DNA of 64,000 nt, from assembly GCA_904063045.1 (NCBI GenBank), contig CAJFCJ010000002.1, positions 2,909,891-2,973,890 of the forward strand. Direction: 5' to 3'. Below, in pieces: positions 8,811-20,200 of this stretch; position 1 is the stretch's first letter; every line of letters starts with the position of its first letter. The translations under genes and the position numbers were made by a program. Origin of the DNA: Dimorphilus gyrociliatus (lineage: Eukaryota; Annelida; Polychaeta; Dinophilidae). The notes under the pieces are model-generated. The model made no database searches. It was not told where the DNA came from and was given only the letters and a program-made list of their open reading frames with translations.

Positions 8811-10394
8811 ATGATAATACGAAAAACCATGGTTATTTTGTTGCCTTGTACTATTTTTTGGGCTATGGCTGCGTACAGTAGAGTGAACTCTGAAAGTATT
8901 TTACAGAATGTTGCCAGTTATAAAGATTGTTCCATACAAAATAAGAAAATATCAAGCATTACAGCTGGGAAGGCTAATTTCAGGTACAGAAAAGAAGACA
9001 ATTCCGCTCATTGTGACGTGTGCAAGGCCAAAATTACATTTTGGGAAGATATTGTAGATCCCTTTGCTATGCACAAATCAAGTTGTGGTTATTTGAAAGA
9101 ATATAGATCTAGAATAACATTAATTAAATTGCCTACTCAGAATGCAAGAGATATGATACAATCTTTCTCCAAAAGTTTTGGAATTAAACAAAAGCATTCT
9201 TATAAACCATTCTCTGACACAATTGAAGAGTCTTATAAGAATTTTCCGAAGCCTCATTTAGTGAAAAAGTTAATCGACGCTAATTTTTGGTATACGAATA
9301 TAGGTGACTCATGTATATGCGTAGTCTGTAAATTGATTGCAAAAGATTGGAATGAAGAGAAGCCTATTAATATCCATTTTAAAAAAGCAAAACACTGCAA
9401 ATTTATACAAAGTTGGTATTCTGATGAAGATTGTCCCAAGTTTAACTATACGGACACTCTTGCTAGATCTTTCACTGATAAGGAATATCATTATGTACCA
9501 GGACTATCGAAAATTGATTTAAATAATATTACCGTTAACGAAGAACTTGTTGAAGAGGATACTATAGATCATGAACCAAAGAATAGGAAATTGAAATCAT
9601 TCGCCAAAAGAAGAAAGAGTTTGAACAAATTAAGGTTATCAGTTGAATACAAAAATGAATTGGCAGCAGCAGGATTTTATTGTGACACGATATCTGAACA
9701 GAACAGACAGTATCTAGTGGTATGTTATCATTGCAAAGCACAGATAAGAACAAATAATGAACATGTAAATCCAACGATTTTTCACGCAATGTGGCATCCA
9801 TTGTGTGCTTATATCATTCGAAGATGTGGTCTTGACAATGTAAGGCGATTTGCTTCACTACCAAATTATTTATACAAGAAAGATACGCCAGATAATAGCA
9901 AATCTCAGTCCAGCTTCTCTAATATAGATCCAAGAGAGGCAAGGGCTAGAATGGATACACCTATTGTTCAATTAATTGTTGCACAAGGTCATAATTGGAA
10001 TACAATATTGAGAGCTATAGAAATTTTTATGAGAAGAAGTGGAGATGATTTTACCAGTGCAACGGAATTGTTGGATGTTGTTAAGGAATTGGAGGAAAAG
10101 GCATTTTCTGAAAGGGAAAAAAAGACAGATGCTATTCCTGATAATCCCCTTCCCGCTATTCCTGATACTCCACCCAAAACTGAGGAGGACTATAGGCTAC
10201 GAAATGATGCAATTAAACAAGCCAGGCGGTGCAAGAATATTAAGAGTGATGGAAAGCGTTGTGAAGAAACAAGTAACATTGTCAGTTTGCCCTGTGGATG
10301 TTTGGCACTTTGTGAATATTGCGCTGACGATGTTGTCTATTGCAAACGATGCAATCATGTCATAAGGGGGACAGTAAAAATATTTCGTTCCTAA
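8811..10394 (+). CDS. IAP-type protein, 3 BIR + UBA-like + RING (copy 2)
   Basis: Inhibitor-of-apoptosis protein of 527 aa in one exon, domain order like XIAP/cIAP. BIR1 ligands C68, C71, H88, C92 (His and last Cys only three apart; six is usual); BIR2 C170, C173, H189, C196; BIR3 C305, C308, H325, C332. A helical UBA-like segment lies about 381-430. The RING has C484, C495, C497, C501, C504, C511, C514; the first usual Cys (about 481) is Gly, with C474 as a possible substitute, and the usual His is C497. The protein ends IRGTVKIFRS, the hydrophobic tail typical of IAP RING dimers. Family members bind caspases or signalling partners through BIRs and add ubiquitin through the RING. The start at 8811 or the ATG at 8829 are both possible. 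Confidence 0.85.
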   Translation: MIIRKTMVILLPCTIFWAMAAYSRVNSESILQNVASYKDCSIQNKKISSITAGKANFRYRKEDNSAHCDVCKAKITFWEDIVDPFAMHKSSCGYLKEYRSRITLIKLPTQNARDMIQSFSKSFGIKQKHSYKPFSDTIEESYKNFPKPHLVKKLIDANFWYTNIGDSCICVVCKLIAKDWNEEKPINIHFKKAKHCKFIQSWYSDEDCPKFNYTDTLARSFTDKEYHYVPGLSKIDLNNITVNEELVEEDTIDHEPKNRKLKSFAKRRKSLNKLRLSVEYKNELAAAGFYCDTISEQNRQYLVVCYHCKAQIRTNNEHVNPTIFHAMWHPLCAYIIRRCGLDNVRRFASLPNYLYKKDTPDNSKSQSSFSNIDPREARARMDTPIVQLIVAQGHNWNTILRAIEIFMRRSGDDFTSATELLDVVKELEEKAFSEREKKTDAIPDNPLPAIPDTPPKTEEDYRLRNDAIKQARRCKNIKSDGKRCEETSNIVSLPCGCLALCEYCADDVVYCKRCNHVIRGTVKIFRS

Positions 10395-10456
10395 TTAAAG
10401 ATTGAAGAACTCTATGAGTAACAAAGCAAAAAAGCAAAATTGCATTTGTTTTGGAA

Positions 10457-10735
10457 ATGAGACCGAATATGTGCCTGAAACCCTTGCTTTTATGGATGAA
10501 AGATTTAGTATTAAGATTCGACTGTACGGCTAATTGGATAAGTAGAGGACCACCAAAGGGTTTATGACTGCTCGATTTCTTCCTATATAGAGATATGATT
10601 TAAACCACAAGCTGTCTCAAAAAGTTTTGGAATTAAAGAAAAATTAGATGTTTATAAAGATCTTAAACTGCCAAGGGATGGTGCAGACATTTTAGCCATG
10701 GATTCAAATTTGCTGTAATTAGCAAACCAATTAAA
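10457..10735 (+). pseudogene. Inverted fragment of the DNAH6 C-terminal region
   Basis: On the + strand, opposite to the dynein gene next door. From 10457 the frame reads LKPLLLWMKDLVLRF then [11 protein letters not shown], matching [15 protein letters not shown]...[11 protein letters not shown] of the DNAH6 C-terminal exon, then meets a stop. Around 10630-10710 KEKLD and KDLKLPRDG match the dynein TEKLD...[10 protein letters not shown] 25-nt segment between them (about 10615-10640) also closely resembles IAP-gene DNA encoding SKSFGIK. Stops and gaps make it non-coding. Confidence 0.75.
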
Positions 10736-10949
10736 TGATGGAAAAACATCAGTACTCATTAAACAAAGCATGCTGTTTTTTTTGTTGTTTTTTATAGATT
10801 GATATCATCGTTCAAATACTATATTTTCACTCAATTAAAAATATAATTTTACTTTTATATAAAAGAATTAAAATCATTTACGTCATAAATTTATATAAAT
10901 ATGTAGATGTCTTATTAAAAAGTGTTTGTATTTTCACTTATTCTCTTAT

Positions 10950-11203
10950 TTATTCGCTCAGTTGGCATAGTAAAGCGGAGCCTTGTGAAATCCAATAATC
11001 TTGTGGTTGTTTGCTGGGCAGATGAACAGCCACAACAAAATTTGTTGAATGACCTACGAAATAGTTATAGTAAAATAATATTAATTTTCAAGATATGGGT
11101 GTGTTTATTACCTGTTGTTGATAAAGTTCCGGCTCGTGCTGAAGTTTTATATAACGGTGAGTTATAATCTCTATGAGTAGGAGTAAAATCTACTCGTGGT
11201 TCC
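10950..11203 (-). other. DNAH6: Last two coding exons of DNAH6
   Basis: Exon 11112-11203 follows the donor at 11261 and reads [14 protein letters not shown] then [17 protein letters not shown]; exon 10950-11053 reads [13 protein letters not shown] then [10 protein letters not shown] and a TAA at 10950-10952. Splice phases (AT/G and G/GT) restore one frame. This matches the conserved extreme C-terminus of dynein heavy chains. Confidence 0.9.
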
Positions 11204-14200
11204 CTAAAGTGCAATTGTAAATGAAGAAAGTTGAGAAATATGAGGAAAGTATGATACTTACATATGTAACATGGGAAGGGAAGAGAACATTTCGCCAGGT
11301 ACTGATTCAGCTAGCAGCATTGCTTTATCATCCCATCTGAATCCGTCCATGAAAAGACCATGAACGAATACACCATCCCTTGGTAGTTCAAGATCTTTAT
11401 CCATATCTATTTCTTCTCCATAGTCCAATTTTTCTGTTGCCGCGGTCACTTCTGCTTGATCACGGTATTTAGGAAGAGTCTTAAACCTAAAGTTGAGATG
11501 ATCAATGGCTTGATTATATTTTCTGGCGTGATTCTGCAATACACCAGTGAGAAAACCTTGAGGAAAGAAGAAACCGGACAACCAGAAACTCTTTGGTGGT
11601 CCTCTACTTATCCAATTAGCTATAAAATCGCATCTTAATACTAAATCTTTCACCCATGATGCTAATGGTTTCAGGGACGGATAAGCTGCATTTGCCCATA
11701 AGCTTGGAACCTGATTATTAAGGAAGGATGTGTAAACTCTTTCCAATTCTTCGCTCATAACAACCAGACCCTTAATTGCTTTTTGTAATTCTGTCAAAGA
11801 AGTCCTTATTACTCTTAACAGCTTGTTAAATCGGTCGACTTCTTGTGTTAAAACAGTTGTTAAGGAGTTTACTCTTCCCTTTTCATCGGGTTCCAACATA
11901 TCTGCTCTAGCGTTTTCTATATCTAACTTTTCGATTATCTTCTCCAATATACTTTCTGCTAATTCGTAAACAATGTCGTCGTTACTCTTTCCCGCTCCCC
12001 CGCTAGATAATCTTGGTTGGACGTCAAGAATTGTTCCAATTAAGATGTTTGTTTCCTGAACTTGGAACGCAATATTAGCGTTAGCATGCATACCGAATAT
12101 TTCTGGTTGGTCTAAAAGCGGTAATTTATCAATGTAATCTTTGTATTCTTGGAGGGAGTCATTAATCGGTGCGTAATAGATGCCACTTTCAGAAAATTTG
12201 TAATCATCTTTCAGCGTTTCTGGATGGAAGAAACGCTTGAGAACAGTTTTTAAACATCTTTGATCCCATGCGTCCGTTACTCTACCACCATATGTGATCT
12301 ATTTAGGATAAAGAGTCGATTAAATAACATTTCGTTCATTTATTTACGCGTGAGTTACCTCTCCAGTGATGTAGATTAAACTATCCCAAGGAATAACGCC
12401 TTCTTTGCAGAACATGTCCAAGTTTAATAGGGCGCACTCTCGATCGCTATCGTTAAATTCATATTTAATGTTCCATCCCAGTGGACCAAACTTCTTCCTC
12501 TCCTGTATGATAGCGTGAAAGAAGCAGATTCCGAAAACTAATCTTCTCCACTTAATACCAAGAACTAATTAGAAAAAGGTTAATTGTAAATTGACATCAA
12601 TAAATAAATAATTAGAATAAATGACAGCCTTACTTTGCTCTTCAAAGAATTGATTTGTTAACTCTCCAAATGCTCTCCGAACATTTGCTCTTAGACCTTT
12701 CGGTGGTTCATTGGTGACTTTAACAGCATTTTGAAGAACTGTTACGGGAAAAGATTTCGCCGGCATTGAACTCAAGAACAATCTGAAATCTTCGTGGACG
12801 TCCTGTGGTTTCTCTTGCATTTTCTTAATCATTTCCTCCATGGACAACATCCAACTGGCAGCCAAATGACAATTTTGTAAGAATACCCAATCTCCAGTTT
12901 TAACTGCGGCTGCGATCATCTTTTCAGCTACTGGACCTTGCCCTTGACCTAATGATATTGCTTGTATCTTTTCCGAAAAACCCTTCTCTTTTGCAAATCT
13001 CTGGAAGGCTCCCATTGGATCTGAACCAGTTGAAAGTACAAAAACTAAAGGTGTAACGGGACTCATATCCTCGTATAATAAACTTAAATCAATACTGGGA
13101 CTTTCTATGAATTCTTGGCCAAGATTTTCTCTAACGAATTCAGATGCTGCAAATATGACTTTTTCTTCTTGGAAAACCTTAATAAACACAAGCCTTTGAA
13201 AAGATGTTAATCTTTCATTCCAATGACCTTTTATGGAATCATCGTTAGGTATATTTTTCAAATCTATCTTTGGTTCGGGAACGTAATTTGGATCAGTCTC
13301 CGGGTTTGCTCTAACTTCAACATTACCCATTTTTACAAAACAAGGAGTCTTAGTTAATTCAGTATGTATATTCTTGAATGATTCAAGGGTATCGCTAAGA
13401 TCGAAAGCCGAATTCCAATTTGCTTGACTTATCCATGGAACATCTGGTTTTTTTGGCCTTTCCCTATCCATACCCGACGCTCCTCTAAGGAAAAAGTTCC
13501 ACTCATCGTCAGTAATTAAGTTTTGCTGTCGAAGAATTTCGCCACAAAGCATAAAACTAAAGACTAGCTTATCTTTTTCAAAGAGACCTCTAGCAACATT
13601 CCTAAAGATATCTTGGGTAGTTTTCTCCAATAGAGTGTTTAATCTAGTATGAAGATCTTTACTCTTTTCTGACGCTTGAATGGTATTAGCAAATAGTTGT
13701 TTGAAGTATTTTAGAGAAAATTGATACATGGGATCAACATTGCCCATATCAGCAACAACAAAATACATAACGGAACCCTTAGCCGCAACAGATCTATACT
13801 TTTCTCTTGCGTGTGTTATTTTTGCCTCAGTTTGTTCTGCCTCTTTAAGACGTTGAGTAATTGTACCGGAAGTAATTTTTGAATCGTTCAATGTGTTAAT
13901 AAGCTCTTCATTGTCCAAAATGTTACCTTCAGATTCAAAGAGTAATTTCAAAATCCTATCTTCGATGGCCTTTAATTGGTTTTTGTCGGTGTTAATCTTA
14001 ACAATTAATTGATTTCTTTGTTCTTCTAGGTCGGGTCTTTCAAGAGAAACCACCTCAGACAATAACTGATCTTCTAAACCAGCTTTTGTAACTGTAAAGT
14101 TAATAATTGTCACTTTGATACAAACTTCAGGCAAATAATGAGGATTTGCCAATTTGGTTGTCATATAAAACTTAAAATTTCTATCGTAATCGATATCGCT

Positions 14201-17200
14201 ATCTCCTAATCTAATGAGAAGTCGACCTCCTTGCTTAAATGTTTGTTTAAGAAGAATTGGTTCAAGAGCTGGATCTAAATGTTCACCAACTTCTTCAAGA
14301 AGAACGGGCATACCGATTCTTATACAATTTTCTAACGTTCTTAAGAAATTTGAATCTGTGAGCTTGATAATTTTTAGACCGTTCATTGCCTCTTTATTCC
14401 TAATCCATCTATTGGCTTGATCTTGAGGATCAATCATCAAAGGCCACCTTCGACCTTTCGTAACTAATACTGCATTTTCAGTAGATACTTGATCTCTTGG
14501 TAGGCCATCCGAATTCCATTGCCGTATTTCAAATGGATCAGCCAAAACGTTTACTAACGTCATACCCTGGGTAACTGGTATACCTTTTTCGGCACACTTT
14601 TCAATCCAAAAGTTAACTAATTCTAATCGGTAATTAGCACTAAAGGCACCGTAGTAAGCTACACAAGCTGTTGAGACAAATACATCACCCACAACGTTTC
14701 CTAAGTCTTCTTCAAACTTTGCTACTGATTCCTCCCATCTTATCTTCTCGTCAGCAAGGGCAGTTGTCAATTTAGACGCTCTTCTCAATCTGGCTTGAGT
14801 TAGAGCCATTTGCTTTTCCAATCTTGACTTTTCCGATACGGAATCGTCATACATTTTTTGAAGTTCGGCAATTTGTTTTTCAACTGCTGCTAATTTTTCT
14901 TGCTTCTCTCGCAAAGCAGCTTGAACAACACGAAGTTCAGCTTCTGCCGCTTCCTTCTTCTGACGTTTGGGTTCAACAGTTTTGAAGACTTTTGCATAGG
15001 TATCCATGGCTCTTACCCACATACACATACTCTTACAGGCCTTAGAAACCTTTTCAACTGTTTCCGGTTGGAATTTTGGATTGTTAATGTAGACAGCCAA
15101 TTTCCTGATGATTGCAGGAGATACGTTATCTTTATCGTACCCTTTAAGGTTTTTAATCAAGTTTCCATCACCAAGGAGACGTTTAGCGCCATCCCAGTCA
15201 GTTCTAAAAGATTTTTAGTTATTAATGTCATCGCTTTTATACGGTATAAGTCAAAATGATGCTTACTTTCCACCCATTAAGATGCAAACTGCTTCCATAA
15301 CAGTTTGTACAAGTTCTGGAGGTTTTGTAAACACTCGAATTTCAGAAATATCATTCTTATCCAATGTATCAAGAGCAGCATTGGAAGCTTCAAGGGCAGG
15401 TAAAGCTTCGTCAAGATCCCTTTGGGCATCATCAGCGATAGCTTTTGTTTCACTTTCTTTCGCTTTGGCCACCGCCTCATCTTCCATAACGACTTTTCTC
15501 ACCTAGAGAAACAAGATAATCACGTAAAAGATACTGCTATTCCATTCAATAAATTTTACTTACAGTATCAGCTTTTTCTTGATCGACAACTAATTTCTCC
15601 ATAAGAGTTTCGGTATCAGCACTTTTCTTTTTCAATTCTGGTTCTAATTCAACGAGTTCCTTTTCCATATTTGTAATTAATTCATTAGTTTCGAAGATTT
15701 TAGTTAGACCATTCTTTACACGATCTCTAGCTAATTCTAGACTCCTGTGATATTTTTAATTAATATTAATATACTATATAACATTTATGAAATAATCAAG
15801 TGAATATCGTCTAATTTTACCTTTTCTTATCGCCTAACATTTGAATATAGAGATTGATCAGTTCCAAATAACTAGTTGGTGTTGTATAATAATGTCTTTT
15901 TACTTCTTTGTAGAATCTAGTAGCCATATTTTGAACAGATGTATGAATATCTACGCACATTTCCGAGACTTTGTTTTTAAGTTCGTCAGAACCGAGATCA
16001 ACTTCTTCAAAAGCTGATTTTGAAACGCCTAATAAAGCTTCTCTTGGCCATTCGGTAAACCAATCAATTGTACAGCAGTTTACTAATGACGGGAACATTC
16101 TGCACCTTGTCCTAAAAGCTGATCCCACGGGTGACATACATAGAACAACATGTAAATTGTTTCGAACTCTGTTTATACAGAAATCAAAAATAGCGTCTCT
16201 ATTTCCTTCTGCAATTCCTGCTTCTTTTGCGGCAGGTCTGCATCCAATTATCAATTTTTCATGTTCATCAGGTTCAAACAGATTTGGTACTTCTCCCGAA
16301 TTAAGAATATTATTAATATCTTCCAAAAACTCTTCAACAACAATCTGAGTATCGGTAAAGAGGAAAACTGTATGCTGATTTTCAACTCCAGCACTTGTAT
16401 ATAACTTTTTCAAGTCTTCATGGAAAGACGAATAATCGTATCCTCTACTTAGTTCAATTTGAAAGCATTTATAACCGTTCATATGACTAGCCAGTCTAGT
16501 TAAAGATTGCTTTCCACAACCTCCAACACCGACAAGTAGAGCGTTTCCTCTATCTTGCCTTATCATTCTTGCTATACGGGAAATATGTTCGACAGCGTCA
16601 AGGAAGAAGACAAGCTTCATTTCTTTGGTACTTGTTAGATTGAAATCACCCAAATACTAAAGACAAATTCACAGTGTTAACTCTTTGCAAATATTAGATA
16701 ATATATTGAACTTACATCTTCAAGAATCGATCTAACTTTTGCTAAATTTCCGGATAAATCTTCATAGACTCTATCTTGTCTATCTAATCCCATTTTGATG
16801 TAATCGCCGAATATTACTGGATTAGTGATGAATGATTCGGCTTCGACGTTCTAAAATAATTATTAAATTATGATAAGAAACAAAATATGTCATTGAGTAA
16901 TGGCACAGAAACAGACCTCTCCAAAGTGTTTTGATGCCATTTCACTGAGAATTGAATAGAAGAATGTTTTGTCTTCGTTGTTGACCAAACGATCGTGGAA
17001 TACTCTGAGAGCTTCATGACAGAAGAGACGGAATATTTGCTTACTCTCTCTTATAGTACTTGAATCAGCTTGTAAGATTCCTTGTACGCATTTGGATAAA
17101 TCTCTAAGATTGAAAACGTAATGAGATTTTGCAGGAGTTGGTAACAAGTCTGTAGACATCCGTTCGTAGATCTCAACTGCAGCTGCTACGATAAAATCGG

Positions 17201-20200
17201 TGCACTTTCTGACATCGTGTGTAAAATCGTAAAGGAAACCATTCAAAATAGCCTAAAAAATATACAAATTCATGTTAGAGGTGCATATTTATTAGTGACG
17301 TTTTGAGTTATCTTTCTCCGGTTCTTTGTCAAAGAAAGATAGTGATTAAGAGATATAATAATTTACTGTGAACATATGCTTCAGACTGTGTTCGTTTGGT
17401 GGTGGGATGCAGAACATGCTAAAATGCCGAACGAATCTGGGAGTGACAGGATTTCGACCTCCTCCAGGTGGTGCGCATGCAGCGCAAAATGTAACATCCT
17501 GCAATGGAAGAGTGTTGAGCTTACTTTTGTCATGTATCTTAGAACAGATGGAGTATTATACGGAATTGATAGAGTACTGAAGTGCCTGTAAAACCTAGCC
17601 GACAATGGCCGATTAGGTAAGCAACCTCCACACAGAGTAACATCCTTAGATAGTCAATATTTTATTAATGATAATATGTAAAGAATTAAAGCAATCGTCT
17701 ACTTACATGTATTTCTTTCCAGAAAAGTTTCTCTCTATCATACAATCCTCCATAATCTTGATACTGGCGAAGTAACTCAATAGGCGGTTGAGCACCATAA
17801 ACCTCCAGCTTTGGCATATTAAGATCATCTACGAAGATGATAACTCGTTTTCCAGCAGGCGCTCCTAATATTGTTTTTCTCTTCTTTTCCAACTTTCCCT
17901 CAATCATCTCCTGAGTTCTATTACTATTAGTTTGAGCGGAGAAATTAAGAAAAACTGGCACATAACCAGATTTCAATCCAACATCATTAAGCATTCCCCT
18001 AGCAATTACAGATTTACCAACACCAGTTCCACCGGTAAATAGAACAGATTGATGTACAGATAATAATTTCTCCATCAAAAATCCAAATCTAACAGTATCA
18101 ACAGTTGGAACTAACATTTCAAAGAATGGAATTTCCTTATTATATTTAAATGGCGTAACAGTACGTTCCCAAAGGTCCATTCTACGCATATCAAAATCTA
18201 TATAACAACTCCATAAATCTCCAACATTTGGCAACTGAAAGATGAAAAAGGAAAAAAGTTCATAACTTTTTCTTTTAAAAAAAAAGTATATAAAAAATTA
18301 AAGAAATAAGGAAAGAGATATTGTTTAAAGAGTTTACTATTAAAGACTAACACAATAATAATAGAGTTCTTTTTTCTGTTTTACTATAATGAAAAGGGAA
18401 AAATGGTTTGGAGACAATACCTTTACTACACATGTATAGATATACACAAACATAAATACAATACATATTGCTACATTCTAAACATATTACTAATGTTAAT
18501 TATGTAGCGGGTAAAGAATATTGGATAGATTCTAATTAATTTTAATATCTAATCTAAACTGGTAGATAATAAATTGTTCTTCTTTTTTTTTCTTGTTATG
18601 ATATACAATTGAATTAATAATTTTTTAGTAGTAGTTTGTTATTGTTATTGTTTTCTCTACTGTTTTATTAGATAAAGGATTCTAGTAATGAAAATTAACT
18701 AGTTAAAAATGATACAAATATTATATATATATATATATATACTGTTACTATAAATAGAACAGTATAAGATACTTGAAAAAGATTATGACATACCGTGCCA
18801 CCCTGTTAAAATATTAGCAAAAAACGTCAAAAATATTAAAATTAACAGCTAATTTGTTATAAATACTTTCTTCTAATGAATATTCATTATTTAAATATTG
18901 TTTTTTTTTGTTGTTAAACAAAATAATATTATAGAAGAACTTAATACAGAAATATTCATTTATTTAAATATAATAATTTCAAGTTAAACGTACCTTAGCG
19001 TCTCCTTGATCTTCGAAGATTTGCCTAACATACGTGTCAAAAGCGTCCCAACTATTATGAGATAAGTTACCTCCAATTGACCACATGTAGCTAAATACAA
19101 ATGTTAGGGCAACAAGTGGATGTAGTTTCCCGATATCCTGTTTCAAGTCTGGACAACCTGGCATCAAAAGTAGCGCTTCGAGAAGTTTACATAGCGTTAC
19201 GACTTTACTGATATCGACTTGGGGCATTCCCTGAGTACATTTTTTGCTAATAAATTTCAAGCCTTGTTCGACGTATTTGTCAAACATCTCCATGATATAT
19301 TCCCTAGTCTCTTGTTTGAATTTTTTACCCTTTTCAGTCATCCAAGTTTGTACGTAGGGTAGCCATCCTAATTCCTTTGAATCAATATAAACCATACCGC
19401 AACGAGAGACTGTAGCCGGACTAGCTACAGCCAAATCTTGTACTTCAAACAACATATGAATAAACGGTGTCAATTTAATACGTTCCGAATTGGCTAAGCA
19501 AAGCATTTTATTATCATCCAATACTGTATTCATATTTTCAATCCATAAAGCATCTACAGGACCGTCGCACACCACCCAGTGATGATCCTCGCTGGTATCT
19601 TGGCACGCCTCTCTTACCTTGATGGCCATTAGACCATCATGCCATTCAAGAGTCAATTTATTTATTCCACCATATAATTCATCCATAGTTATTGACTTTG
19701 GATTGAGTATATGAAGGTGAACCGGTTGATAAAAAGGATTATCCAATCCCTCATCAACTAAATTCTCAGCAGTTTTTGCGAGTGTCTGTAGAAAATTTAA
19801 ATAATTTTTAATTATTTATCCAAAGCAAAATAATTAATTCGATAATCAATATTCATAAAAAACTGGAATGGAGAATAAGAATCAATAAGGATGCTTTTAT
19901 TCTCCTCATTCAAAAGGATTCTAAAAGCTAGAGGAAGCTTAAACTGTTTGAAATTAGGAATCGAAATACAAATAGATAAATATTGAGAGGAAGATTGAAA
20001 GAGAGAGAGAGAGAAGAATATAGTATAGTTTAAAAATCATCTCTGAGAGATATTACTAATTAATATTTTACCTTTAACCTCGATAGGCCATTAGCCAACA
20101 TCTGTGATATTTAAATATGTACTTATATATATTGTGCATTAAAAAACAATGTGACAAAATGCATTGTATGCTCTTTTAATCATTCACACATTAAGCGTTT

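Noticed and set aside
10922..11167. 81-codon frame on the + strand
   Set aside because: It is antisense to the last two DNAH6 exons.
11258..11260. Stop codon of the dynein gene
   Set aside because: It lies inside a GTAAGT donor; two further exons encode the conserved dynein C-terminus.
17368..17605. Three overlapping open frames of 70-74 codons
   Set aside because: They are out-of-frame readings of a real dynein exon on the minus strand and adjacent intron.
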